Positions 1 through 7,687 are shown, numbered from the stretch's first letter. The stretch is DNA of 16,594 bases from Actinomycetota bacterium (GCA_018902765.1 JAHIQC010000124.1:1-16594), one strand, 5' to 3'. Made by a program: numbers and translations. Notes: a model not told the origin generated them from the sequence alone.

Positions 1-2
1 GG

Positions 3-1604
3 CTTCTCGGCGGAACGACCGCCCCCAACGGCGGACGCCTGTCAGTCGGCGCCAAAAGCCCGCTCACGGGCGGACTCAAGGAGTCGAACTCCGGTGGCCA
101 GGCCGCGCACGGAATGGGACGCCTCGGCTTGGCGGCCATCATCGTGACCGGCAAGCCGGCCGATTCGTCCGCTCGCTACATGCTCACAATCGAAAACGAC
201 GGTAGCGCTTCGCTTTCGCGTGTCGATGAGTGGGCCGGCGCCGGCAACTACGTCGTGGCCGACGCCATCAAGGCGATGCGCCCGGATGGCGATCGCTACT
301 CGACCATCACGAACGGCCCCGCGGGCGAAGCCGGCATGAAGGCGGCCGGCATCGCCGTCTCTGACATGAAGGGCTACCCGAACCGCTTCGCAGGGCGTGG
401 CGGCCTCGGTGCGGTCATGGGCAGCAAGGGCCTCAAGGCCATCGTCATCTCCGACAAGGGCCTCGGCTATCTCGAGCATGCGGACAAAGAGGCATTCAAC
501 GCGGCGATGAAGACCTTCGCCGCCGCCCTCAAGGAGCATCCGGTCTCCGGCCAGGGGCTGCCGACCTACGGCACCAACGTACTCACCAACATCCTCTCCG
601 AGGCCGGCGGACTGCCGACCCGGAACTTCTCCGCAGGCTCGTTCGAAGGCGCCGAGGCGACTGGTGGCGAGCGCCAGCGCGAGATCACGCTCGAGCGCGG
701 CGGCAACGTGCAGCACGGCTGCCACACCGGTTGCGTGATCCAGTGCTCTCGCTACTGGGTCGACAAGGCCGGCACCTACGTGACCAAGGGCCCTGAGTAC
801 GAGACTGTCTGGTCGTTCGGCGCCGACTGCGGCATCGACGATCTGGATGTCATCGCCGAACTCGACCGCACGTGTGGCGACTACGGCCTCGACACGATCG
901 AGATGGGCGCCACGCTCGCCGTCTACATGGACTCCGGCGCGCTCGAATTCGGGGACGGTAAGGGCGCCATCAAGGCGCTCAAGAGCGTCTTCGAAGGCGG
1001 AGAGCCGGGCCGGGTCATTGGTGATGGAGCAGAGGCGACCGGCATCAAGTTCGGCGTCGCGCACATCCCGGTGGTCAAGCACCAGGCGCTTCCGGCTTAC
1101 GATCCCCGCACGGTCATGGGTATTGGCGTGACGTACGCCACCTCGACCATGGGCGCGGACCACACCGCCGGCTATGCCGTTGCGACCAACATCCTCAAGG
1201 TCGGCGGCGACGTCGATCCCCTGAAGCCCGAGGGCCAGGTCGAGCTCTCGCGCAACCTACAGATCGCGACGGGTATGCTCGACGCGCTCGGCTTGTGCAT
1301 CTTCGTCGCGTTCCCGGTCCTCGACATACCTGAGGCCTTCAACGCGATCTTCGAGATGACCGCCGCGCACACCGGCGACGCATGGGACGCCGATGCGCTC
1401 ATGCAGCTGGGCAAGGAGACGCTCGTCTTCGAGCGGCTGTTCAACGAGCGCGCGGGGATGACCGCCGCCGATGACCGTCTGCCGGAGTTCTTCACCGAGG
1501 TACCGCTGCCTCCGCATGACAAGGTCTTCGAAGTCACGAATGCCGAACTCGATACCGTGTTCGACTTCGTGCCCGAGACCGCGAAGGGTATGGGCATCTC
1601 ATAG
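3..1604 (+). CDS. Aldehyde:ferredoxin oxidoreductase family protein, 5' end outside window
   Basis: The reading frame is open from the window edge, so the gene starts upstream; 533 residues are visible, and about 80 N-terminal residues are probably missing compared with the complete copy at 4606. Family enzymes oxidise aldehydes to carboxylic acids with ferredoxin, using a tungsten (or molybdenum) bis-pterin and one [4Fe-4S] cluster in the cytoplasm. Visible family signatures are the N-terminal barrel segment KSPLTGG...SNSGG, then AGRGGLGAVMGSKGLKAI, a DYGLD pterin-binding motif, and DALGLC, which supplies the fourth cluster cysteine (visible residue 432). The three clustered cysteines (visible residues 240, 244, 248) are spaced CX3CX3C, whereas Pyrococcus AOR and the second copy here have CX2CX3C. 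A hairpin lies 19 nt after the stop, so this gene may end one transcript before the moaD-like operon starts. Family assignment is firm; the aldehyde substrate cannot be read from sequence. Confidence 0.93.
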   Translation, partial: LLGGTTAPNGGRLSVGAKSPLTGGLKESNSGGQAAHGMGRLGLAAIIVTGKPADSSARYMLTIENDGSASLSRVDEWAGAGNYVVADAIKAMRPDGDRYSTITNGPAGEAGMKAAGIAVSDMKGYPNRFAGRGGLGAVMGSKGLKAIVISDKGLGYLEHADKEAFNAAMKTFAAALKEHPVSGQGLPTYGTNVLTNILSEAGGLPTRNFSAGSFEGAEATGGERQREITLERGGNVQHGCHTGCVIQCSRYWVDKAGTYVTKGPEYETVWSFGADCGIDDLDVIAELDRTCGDYGLDTIEMGATLAVYMDSGALEFGDGKGAIKALKSVFEGGEPGRVIGDGAEATGIKFGVAHIPVVKHQALPAYDPRTVMGIGVTYATSTMGADHTAGYAVATNILKVGGDVDPLKPEGQVELSRNLQIATGMLDALGLCIFVAFPVLDIPEAFNAIFEMTAAHTGDAWDADALMQLGKETLVFERLFNERAGMTAADDRLPEFFTEVPLPPHDKVFEVTNAELDTVFDFVPETAKGMGIS

Positions 1605-1623
1605 CTTGAGTCGATGTGACTAC

Positions 1624-1653
1624 CCCGCGCCTCCACGTATGTGGGGGCGCGGG
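1624..1653 (+). terminator. Terminator-like hairpin after first AOR gene
   Basis: A 13-bp GC-rich stem (arms 1624-1636 and 1641-1653, one G-U pair) closes a 4-nt GTAT loop. It lies 19 nt after the AOR stop and 48 nt before the next start. No run of T follows, so it may terminate weakly, be a processing or stability element, or allow read-through into the downstream operon. A -10-like TACAGT (1659-1664) follows the stem and could start a new transcript, but no matching -35 box is visible. Confidence 0.6.
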
Positions 1654-1701
1654 TGCGTTACAGTAGGAGATGCAGACTCAGAACCTCTCAAGGAGCCCGA
1701 G

Positions 1702-1941
1702 ATGCACGTGGATGTCGCCCTGTTTGCATCACTCTCGACATTCCAGCCCGACGGGGCCGGCGGCCGGCACGCGCGCGCATTCGAACTCGATGCGGGAACG
1801 ACCATCGCCCAAGTGATAGAGACGCTCGCGCTGCCCGACCAACCGCGTGTGGTGTTCGTGAACAGTCGGCACGCCGCCGAGGACTCCGAACTGCACGAAG
1901 GCGACCGGCTCGCCATCTTCCCGCCGGTCGCGGGGGGCTAG
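1702..1941 (+). CDS. MoaD/ThiS-family sulfur carrier protein
   Basis: This 79-residue protein has the length and beta-grasp pattern of MoaD/ThiS and ends in VAGG. The C-terminal Gly-Gly is what gets adenylated and thiocarboxylated in this family. The ATG is chosen because AGGAG (1691-1695) sits 6 nt upstream and the protein then has normal family length. The adenylyltransferase gene starts 2 nt after its stop, so the two are almost certainly translationally coupled. Such carrier/ThiF pairs occur beside tungsten AOR genes, where they are thought to feed sulfur into molybdopterin (tungstopterin) synthesis. That role is inferred here from context, between two AOR genes; thiamine biosynthesis is the alternative, but no other thiamine gene is in the window. 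Confidence 0.88.
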   Translation: MHVDVALFASLSTFQPDGAGGRHARAFELDAGTTIAQVIETLALPDQPRVVFVNSRHAAEDSELHEGDRLAIFPPVAGG

Positions 1942-1943
1942 CC

Positions 1944-2567
1944 GTGAGCGAAGCCACCAGCTGCATGCCTGATCCGGAACTGCGTGCGCGCCTCCGCGCA
2001 GCACGGGTGGCCATCATCGGCTGCGGTGGACTGGGCAGCAATGTGGCGGCCATGCTTCTGCGCAGCGGCGTGCGCACCCTCACGCTGATCGACTTCGACA
2101 CTGTGGCCGAGGACAACCTCAACCGCCAGATGTTCTTTCGCGACCAGATCGGTCGACTCAAGACCGAGGCACTCGCCGAGACCCTACTGCGGATCGACCC
2201 TGGGGCTGACCTGCGACTGGTCACGAGCCGCATCTCCTCGGCGGATCTGATCGACACGGTACGCGACGCCGACGTCATCGCCGAGGCGGTCGACACGGCC
2301 GAGACCAAGGCGATGATCATCGACCTCTGCACGCGCGATCTGCCCGAGGTCCCGCTCGTGACCGTGTCGGGACTCGCGGGCTACGCTTCGGCGAACCGGA
2401 TCGCCACAGAGCGCCTCGCCGACAATCTCTATGTCGTGGGAGACCTCGAGAGCGACATCCGAGACGGGCTCTCGCTGCTGGCGTCCCGCGTCATGGTCGC
2501 CTCAGCGCATCAGGCGCACGCGATCATACGCATTCTGCTCGAGTGTGAGGATGACAAAGATGAGTGA
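1944..2567 (+). CDS. ThiF-family (family 2) sulfur-carrier adenylyltransferase
   Basis: This 207-residue E1-like protein activates the C-terminus of a ThiS/MoaD-type carrier with ATP. Visible motifs are the nucleotide-binding loop GCGGLGS (residues 26-32), D50/D52 and NLNRQ (58-62) of the adenylation site, K73, and the conserved D117 in EAVDTAETK. The C-terminal half, with SGLAGYAS, NLYVVGD and RVMVASAHQA, matches the short ThiF 'family 2' proteins rather than MoeB. No paired CxxC zinc motif is seen, unlike E. coli ThiF and MoeB. The GTG start is chosen because it lies 2 nt after the carrier stop with GGGGG just upstream, and it leaves a short N-terminal tail before the first beta strand. The likely partner is the Gly-Gly carrier encoded just before it; whether it also acts on the tailless carrier encoded next is unknown. 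Confidence 0.9.
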   Translation: MSEATSCMPDPELRARLRAARVAIIGCGGLGSNVAAMLLRSGVRTLTLIDFDTVAEDNLNRQMFFRDQIGRLKTEALAETLLRIDPGADLRLVTSRISSADLIDTVRDADVIAEAVDTAETKAMIIDLCTRDLPEVPLVTVSGLAGYASANRIATERLADNLYVVGDLESDIRDGLSLLASRVMVASAHQAHAIIRILLECEDDKDE

Positions 2568-2865
2568 TCTAAGTGTGACCGTGCGCATGTTCGGGGTGCT
2601 GTGCACGCTGCGCAAAGAACGCGACGAGCCCACGACGGTACAGATCGACGTTCCAGCACAAGGCATCCCCGCGTCACAGATCGCCGATCAACTGGGGCTT
2701 CCGGACGAGCTCATCGAGGGCGTGTTCTGCAACCACACCGTCTACGGCATGGGCCATATCATCCACCCGGGGGACCGGGTCGCGTTCGTGCCCTACGGCA
2801 CGCCGGGCCCGCATCGTTTTGCACTAGGACTCTACGACGCCGGCCGAGGAAAACGGGACGAGTAG
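2560..2865 (+). CDS. Second MoaD/ThiS-like beta-grasp protein lacking the C-terminal Gly-Gly
   Basis: A 101-residue protein with a MoaD/ThiS-like pattern: an N-terminal strand VTVRMFGVL, a central helix IADQLGLPDELIEGVF, and HIIHPGDRVAFVPYG near the end, equivalent to the GDxVxxxPPVxGG region of carriers. Instead of stopping at Gly-Gly it continues about 20 residues as GTPGPHR and a charged tail ending GKRDE. It therefore cannot be a standard thiocarboxylate carrier unless it is processed. The ATG at 2560 is preferred because GAGG (2547-2550) lies 9 nt upstream; an in-frame ATG at 2551 sits too close to that site. The gene overlaps the ThiF stop by 8 bp. It could be a scaffold, a regulator of the ThiF protein, or an AOR-associated small subunit. 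The fold call is fairly confident; the function is unknown. Confidence 0.72.
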   Translation: MSDLSVTVRMFGVLCTLRKERDEPTTVQIDVPAQGIPASQIADQLGLPDELIEGVFCNHTVYGMGHIIHPGDRVAFVPYGTPGPHRFALGLYDAGRGKRDE

Positions 2866-2876
2866 CAGGGGGACCG

Positions 2877-3428
2877 ATGAGTACTGCGCACACCACGCAT
2901 GTCGGCATTATCAGACGCACGAAACGCCTGCTCGCCGGGATCATCTTCTGGGTCATGGGCAGAGGCCTCGTCGCCTGTGCGAGGCTCGACAGCCGGGTAC
3001 GCGACGAGGTCGCCACCTGGCCGGACGGCTCGGTGATCACACTGATGATGTGGCCCGGGACACCCAAGACCTCGGTACGCAAGTTTGACGGGCGCCTGAC
3101 CGCGCTCGGAAGCCGGGACATCGAAGCCACGTTGCGCGTGACCTTCAAGAGCGTGGCCGCATCGGTCCCGGTCCTCCTGGGCATGAAGGCGATCCTGCAG
3201 GCGTTTGCCGAGCACCGCGCAACCGTGCGCGGCGACCTCGGACTCGCGATGTCGCTCGTGCGCTGCCTGCACATCGTGGAGGGGTACCTGTATCCCGACA
3301 TCATGACCCGCCGCATCCTGCCCTCGCCCGCCACACGCCAGGCCGGACACCTGCGAGCCTACGCGGGCCTGCTCGGCGCAAGCGCCCCGATCGCCCCTGC
3401 CGAAACGACCCGAGGAGATGCGGCATGA
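2877..3428 (+). CDS. SCP2-like small protein of the AOR operon
   Basis: A 183-residue, probably cytoplasmic protein. I do not recognise it as a named gene. The middle and C-terminal parts (ATLRVTFKSVAASVPVLLGM, then HRATVRGDLGLAMSLVRCLHIVEGYL) resemble the sterol-carrier-protein-2 fold, in which a beta sheet and helices bind a hydrophobic ligand, and the RGD segment sits where SCP2-like proteins have a conserved Gly-Asp. No catalytic motif is visible. The ATG has AGGGGG (2867-2872) 4 nt upstream and lies 11 nt after the preceding stop; the gene overlaps the dehydrogenase start by 4 bp (ATGA). Context suggests it might carry or present a hydrophobic alcohol or aldehyde, or help assemble AOR. 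Both ideas are inference. Confidence 0.6.
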   Translation: MSTAHTTHVGIIRRTKRLLAGIIFWVMGRGLVACARLDSRVRDEVATWPDGSVITLMMWPGTPKTSVRKFDGRLTALGSRDIEATLRVTFKSVAASVPVLLGMKAILQAFAEHRATVRGDLGLAMSLVRCLHIVEGYLYPDIMTRRILPSPATRQAGHLRAYAGLLGASAPIAPAETTRGDAA

Positions 3429-4609
3429 TTCCCGCCTACTACGAGTTCTCTAACCGCGCGAAGATCCTCTCGGGCGAGTACGCGATCGAACACATCCCGT
3501 TTGAACTCGCGTCGATGGAGTGCGCCCGGCCGATGCTCGTGACGAACAAGCAGCTCCGTGAGCTCGGTCTCGCCGACATCGTGCTTTCCGCACTCGCCGA
3601 CGGCGGCGTGACGGTGGGTGCGATCTTTGACGACGTGCCGGTGGACTCTTCGGTCCAGGTCGTGAACGACCTCGCCGGCGCGTATCGCGAGGCCGGCTGC
3701 GACAGCCTGATAGCGGTCGGCGGCGGCTCCGTACTCGACACAGCCAAGGGCGCGAGCATCGTGCTTTCGACCGGAGCGACAGACCTGCTCGAGCACATGG
3801 GCAGCGAGGTCGTGAACGCCCGCGCGATGGTGCCGCTCATCGCGGTGCCCACGACCTCGGGTACCGGCTCTGAGGTCACCGGCGCAGCCGTCATCAAGGA
3901 CACGGAACGCCACGTGAAGATGGGCTTCGTCACGCCACACCTCGTACCCGACGTCGCCGTGCTCGACCCGCGCATGACCTTGGGACTCCCGCCTCGGCTG
4001 ACCGCCTCGACCGCGATGGACGCGCTCTGCCACGCAGTGGAGGCGTTCAGCTGCCGCCAGGCCAACCCGCTTTCCGACGCGCACGCCCGCGCCGCGATCG
4101 ACCTGTTGCGCGAATACCTGCCCGTGGCGCTGGACGATCCCAAGGACGCCACTGCCCGCCTCGCGCTCGCCAACGCCTCCTTGCTCGCGGGTGCCGCGTT
4201 CTCGAACTCGATGGTCGGCATCGTGCACGCGATGGGCCACGCATGTGGTGGGCAGTGCTCGATCGCCCACGGCGAAGCCATGGGCATCCTGCTGCCCCAT
4301 GGCATGGCCTACAACCTCGACGTGGCGGGCGAACGGTACGCCGAGCTGCTGCTCCACCTCGCGGGCTCTGAGGCCTTCGCCGCGACACCTGCCGAGGACC
4401 GGGCTGCGGCCGCCATCGGGGGCGTGCGCACACTACTCGAACTCGCCGCCGAGAAGGCGGGCATGCCCACGCGGCTCTCGGAGGTCGGCATGACTCGCGA
4501 GCAGCTTCCCGCTGTCGCCGCGCTCGCGATCAACGACGGGGCGATGTCGTTCAACCCCAAGGATGCGAGCGCAGAGGATATCCTCAGCATACTGGAGGGT
4601 GCGCTGTGA
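3425..4609 (+). CDS. Iron-containing (group III) alcohol dehydrogenase
   Basis: A 394-residue protein of normal family length that interconverts alcohols and aldehydes with NAD(P)H in the cytoplasm. The N-terminal dinucleotide-binding half carries GGGSVLD (residues 99-105) followed by TAKG, and then PTTSGTGSEVT. The C-terminal helical half carries the metal ligands seen in the FucO/AdhB family: D199, H203, H268 and H282, with H272 at the active-site position. All four ligands are present, so activity is expected. GAGGAG (3412-3417) lies 7 nt before the ATG. The gene overlaps its neighbours by 4 bp on each side. Sitting directly before an AOR, it most likely produces aldehyde for the AOR to oxidise, or reduces aldehyde formed by AOR from an acid. 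The alcohol chain length cannot be inferred. Confidence 0.93.
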   Translation: MIPAYYEFSNRAKILSGEYAIEHIPFELASMECARPMLVTNKQLRELGLADIVLSALADGGVTVGAIFDDVPVDSSVQVVNDLAGAYREAGCDSLIAVGGGSVLDTAKGASIVLSTGATDLLEHMGSEVVNARAMVPLIAVPTTSGTGSEVTGAAVIKDTERHVKMGFVTPHLVPDVAVLDPRMTLGLPPRLTASTAMDALCHAVEAFSCRQANPLSDAHARAAIDLLREYLPVALDDPKDATARLALANASLLAGAAFSNSMVGIVHAMGHACGGQCSIAHGEAMGILLPHGMAYNLDVAGERYAELLLHLAGSEAFAATPAEDRAAAAIGGVRTLLELAAEKAGMPTRLSEVGMTREQLPAVAALAINDGAMSFNPKDASAEDILSILEGAL

Positions 4610-6522
4610 AGGGCGGCTACGCTGGGCACATCCTGCGCATCGACCTGACGAGCCGCGAGGTCACCGAATACCCGTGGACCGACGCCCAGCGCCGCGCGAC
4701 ACTGGGCGGCAAGGTCATGGCCGCGCAGATCCTGTATGACCTGCTTGAGCCCGGAACCGATCCCCTCGGGCCCGAGAACGTTCTCGTGATCAGCACAGGC
4801 CCGCTCACCGGCACGGGCGCGCCCTCAAGCGCGCGGTTCAACCTCTCCGCGCTCTCGCCGCTCACCGGCATCGTCGCGTCGAGCAACTGCGGCGGTCCGT
4901 TTGGCACCTACCTCAAGAAGGCCGGCGTCGACGCGCTCGTGATCACGGGCAGCTCGGCCGATCCTGTCTGGCTCGAGGTCTCCGAGTCCGGCGTCGCCTT
5001 CCATTCTGCCGAGGAACTGCGAGGGACCCACACTTCGGCGGCCGCGGACGCCCTGTCCGCCGCTATCAGCGAGAAGTGCGGAACACTCGTGATCGGTCCG
5101 GCCGGCGAGAACCTCGTGCGCTACGCGGCCGTGCTCTCGGGTGAGCGTGCGGCCGGACGCGCGGGTCTAGGCGCGGTCATGGGCGCCAAGAACCTCAAAG
5201 GGCTTGCCGCGCACGGCTCGCTCAAGACCGAGATCGCCGATCGCGACGCGTTTCGCGAGCATGTGCGGAAGTGGTCGGCGACACTGAAGGCGCATCCGCT
5301 GACGGGCGAGATGCTTCCCACATACGGCACCGCTGGAATGCTTCCCGACATGAACAAGCTCGGGATCATCGCGACCTCCAATTACCGCCGAGGACAGTTC
5401 GATGGATTCGACGCCATCTCCGGACAAACGATGGCAAGCACCCGCCTCGTGTCCACGAGCGGATGTCTGTCCTGCCCGATCCGTTGCGCGCGCGTGGTCG
5501 AGGTCGACGGGCACAAAGTGAAAGGCCCCGAACTCGAAACGCTGGTGCTTCTGGGAAGCAATCTGGAAAACGCGGACCTCGATTCGATCTGCAGACTCAA
5601 TGTGACCCTCGACGAGCTGGGCATGGACACGATGTCTGCGGGCGTGACGGTCTCACTTGCGATGGAGCTGGCCGAGCGGGGACTTGTGGACTGGCCGCTG
5701 CGCTTCGGCGACGTGAGCGGGCTGGCGCAGCTGTTCGACGACATCGCACACCGACGCGGTATCGGCGACGAACTCGCCGATGGTTCCCGCGTTCTTGGGA
5801 TCCGCTACGGCGCGCCCGAGGCTTCCATGCAGGTCAAGGGCCTCGAGTTGGCTGCGTATGAGCCGCGCGGCGCTTGGGGCCATGCCTTGGGATACGCGAC
5901 CTCTAACCGCGGCGGGTGCCACTTGAACGGCGGCTACATGGTCGCCTTCGAGGGGCTGGGCCTGAAGATGAAGGGGCGCTCAACCCGCAGCAAGCCGGCA
6001 CTCACCGCGATGTTCCAGGACCTCATGGAGGCCGTCTCGGCAGCCGGCGGCTGTCTGTTCACGACCTACGCCGTCATCCCGGCGCCGCTCGTGCGCGGCG
6101 CCGCCGGGCCGCTGGGCAAAGTGACCGCAGCCGTCCTTGGCATCTCGAGCGGCGTGTTGCACGTGCTGCGTGCGGTACCGCGCAGCGCTCTCGGCATCCC
6201 GATGCCGCTCATCCCGCACATCCGCGCCATCGAACTGGCGACAGGCGAGAAGCTGGGCTTTGGGCGGTTCTGGGAGGTCGGCGAGCGCGGCTTTTCGCTG
6301 GAGCGGGAGCTCAACGTACGCTTCGGGGGCTCCTCGGCAGATGACACGCTACCTGGCAGGTGCCTGAACGAAAGGCTGCAGCCCGACGACCCGACCTCGG
6401 TCGTGCCCCTGGCGCGCCTGCTGCCCACGTATTATCGGCATCGCGATTGGAGCGACGCGGGCGTCCCGAACAAGCGCCTGCTGAGTCGATTGGGTATCAG
6501 GCCGAGATCGGAAACCTCATGA
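4606..6522 (+). CDS. Aldehyde:ferredoxin oxidoreductase family protein (complete)
   Basis: A 638-residue protein, close to the usual AOR length of about 600-630. It starts with KGGYAGHILRIDLTS, the typical AOR N-terminus. The N-terminal domain contains STGPLTGTGAPSSARFNLSA and GRAGLGAVMGAKNLKG. The cluster cysteines are C287, C290 and C294 (CX2CX3C, almost the numbering of Pyrococcus AOR) and C483. The first pterin motif is present as ELGMD, but the usual DxxGLC around the fourth cysteine is replaced by SAAGGC, so its substrate pocket probably differs from that of the first AOR here. The GTG start overlaps the dehydrogenase stop (GTGA) and has GGAGG upstream. It should transfer electrons from an aldehyde to ferredoxin, using a tungsten or molybdenum bis-pterin. 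It is clearly diverged from the first AOR and not a recent duplicate. Confidence 0.95.
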   Translation: MKGGYAGHILRIDLTSREVTEYPWTDAQRRATLGGKVMAAQILYDLLEPGTDPLGPENVLVISTGPLTGTGAPSSARFNLSALSPLTGIVASSNCGGPFGTYLKKAGVDALVITGSSADPVWLEVSESGVAFHSAEELRGTHTSAAADALSAAISEKCGTLVIGPAGENLVRYAAVLSGERAAGRAGLGAVMGAKNLKGLAAHGSLKTEIADRDAFREHVRKWSATLKAHPLTGEMLPTYGTAGMLPDMNKLGIIATSNYRRGQFDGFDAISGQTMASTRLVSTSGCLSCPIRCARVVEVDGHKVKGPELETLVLLGSNLENADLDSICRLNVTLDELGMDTMSAGVTVSLAMELAERGLVDWPLRFGDVSGLAQLFDDIAHRRGIGDELADGSRVLGIRYGAPEASMQVKGLELAAYEPRGAWGHALGYATSNRGGCHLNGGYMVAFEGLGLKMKGRSTRSKPALTAMFQDLMEAVSAAGGCLFTTYAVIPAPLVRGAAGPLGKVTAAVLGISSGVLHVLRAVPRSALGIPMPLIPHIRAIELATGEKLGFGRFWEVGERGFSLERELNVRFGGSSADDTLPGRCLNERLQPDDPTSVVPLARLLPTYYRHRDWSDAGVPNKRLLSRLGIRPRSETS

Positions 6523-6905
6523 ACTGGTACCAGGAACTCGCGAAGCCGTCTTGGGCGCCGCAACCGCAGGTGTTCGGCCAGGTCTGGGGCGTGCTCTACC
6601 CCATCATCTTCGTGGCCTATGGCTACGTGGCGTTTCGCGTGTTCAAAGGTGAGTTTCCGAAGGCGTTGCTCGTGCCGATCGCCATCAACCTGCTCGCGAA
6701 CTTCGCGTTCACGCCGATCCAGTTCGGATGGCGCAACCTGCCGCTGGCGGTGGTCGACATACTGATCGTGCTGGTGACGATCGTGTGGTCGATCGTCGCG
6801 TTCTGGCCCTATTCCAAGATCTCCGCGCTGGCGCTCGTACCCTATCTTGTCTGGGTGTCGATCGCGACCGTCCTTCAGACGAGCATCTGGCAGCTTAACC
6901 GCTAG
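6519..6905 (+). CDS. Short TspO/MBR-family membrane protein
   Basis: A 128-residue membrane protein matching the tryptophan-rich TspO/MBR family: WYQELAKPSWAPQPQVFGQVWGVLY at the start and PYLVWVSIATVLQTSIWQLN at the end. TspO proteins are usually about 155-160 residues with five membrane helices. Here four hydrophobic segments are visible (about residues 22-42, 50-72, 77-97, 101-126), and the first helix, which normally precedes WYxxLxKP, is absent. The open frame upstream within the AOR gene is hydrophilic, so a longer start does not restore it. The ATG overlaps the AOR stop (ATGA), so translation is coupled. TspO proteins bind porphyrins or other hydrophobic ligands; its role in an AOR operon is unknown. 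The family call is good, and a TspO-like offshoot with another role is possible. Confidence 0.82.
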   Translation: MNWYQELAKPSWAPQPQVFGQVWGVLYPIIFVAYGYVAFRVFKGEFPKALLVPIAINLLANFAFTPIQFGWRNLPLAVVDILIVLVTIVWSIVAFWPYSKISALALVPYLVWVSIATVLQTSIWQLNR

Positions 6906-6916
6906 CAGCGGCGCCC

Positions 6917-7591
6917 TCAGCGGTCGCGGAACTTCGCGCCGATATGGCCACCGTCACAGAACGGCTTGTTCGCCGAGGAACCGCATCGACACAGCGTCAC
7001 GCGGTTGCGGACTTCGTATGCGGTGCCGTCGGCGGCTTGTATCGCGATACCCCCCCGCACCCAAAGCGGCCCCGAGACCTCGAGAAACGGGTCCTCGATA
7101 AGCGCGATGGAAATCTCCAGCTCAGGTTCGACCGCCTCGTGCGTGTGCCCATCGCACACAACATAGCGCCCGGAAGGACACAGCTGGGCCTCTTCCACAA
7201 CGAGCGCACGAAGCGCAGGGTCGTCGCACTCCTTCACGAGGTTCCAAAGCCCGCCGGCGCGATCGCAGAAGCGTGCCTCGGCGCAGAACTTGCGGGCGTC
7301 TTGCAGCCTCACGCCCGGACCGTCGATGTTCGCTGCGACCTCCGCGAACTTGCCGCGTTCGGCTGTCTCGGTACCATCGAACCCGTTCGACATGTGTGAG
7401 CCGTCGCAAAACGGCTTGATCGCCGAGGCACCACAACGGCACAACATGTAGGTCTCGCCGGCGTCGAGTCTCTCGATTTCTCGCCACGCGACCGACTCGC
7501 CTGCGGCGTTAGTCACGATTTCGACGCGAAGTAGCGGCACTCCGCCGGTGACCAAATAGGGGCCGTTCTCAGTGACTTCGATCTTGTGCAT
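6917..7591 (-). CDS. CDGSH iron-sulfur protein with two CDGSH domains
   Basis: A 224-residue protein with two copies of the CxCx8CDGxH [2Fe-2S] motif: C51, C53, C62, H66 and C201, C203, C212, H216. Each has the three-Cys, one-His ligand set of CDGSH proteins. Between them a segment with C103, C109, C138 and CPSG resembles the Fer4_19 type of small iron-sulfur domain found in similar bacterial proteins. It is probably a cytoplasmic redox or cluster-handling protein; no specific reaction can be named. The ATG at 7591 is preferred because GGGAGG lies about 4 nt upstream and KIEVTENGPYLV is the usual family start. An in-frame GTG at 7624, with AGGTGG 9 nt upstream, would add 11 residues. It converges on the TspO gene with only 11 nt between stops. 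Confidence 0.88.
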   Translation of the reverse strand: MHKIEVTENGPYLVTGGVPLLRVEIVTNAAGESVAWREIERLDAGETYMLCRCGASAIKPFCDGSHMSNGFDGTETAERGKFAEVAANIDGPGVRLQDARKFCAEARFCDRAGGLWNLVKECDDPALRALVVEEAQLCPSGRYVVCDGHTHEAVEPELEISIALIEDPFLEVSGPLWVRGGIAIQAADGTAYEVRNRVTLCRCGSSANKPFCDGGHIGAKFRDR

Positions 7592-7687
7592 TCGGCCTCC
7601 CGAGCCCCCAACGCGTTCGCTCACGTGCAGTCACCACCTACGCGACAGTGTCACTTTCATGAGTGTAGCCGTTCGGTCCCTCGCGAC

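Noticed and set aside
42..1163. Long - strand open frame opposite the first AOR
   Set aside because: It mirrors the codon bias of the AOR gene, shows no recognisable domain and has no ribosome site; the + strand product is a clear family member.
1670..1771. ATG at 1670 just before the first moaD-like gene
   Set aside because: It is out of frame with the carrier gene and opens a short overlapping frame with no plausible product or ribosome site.
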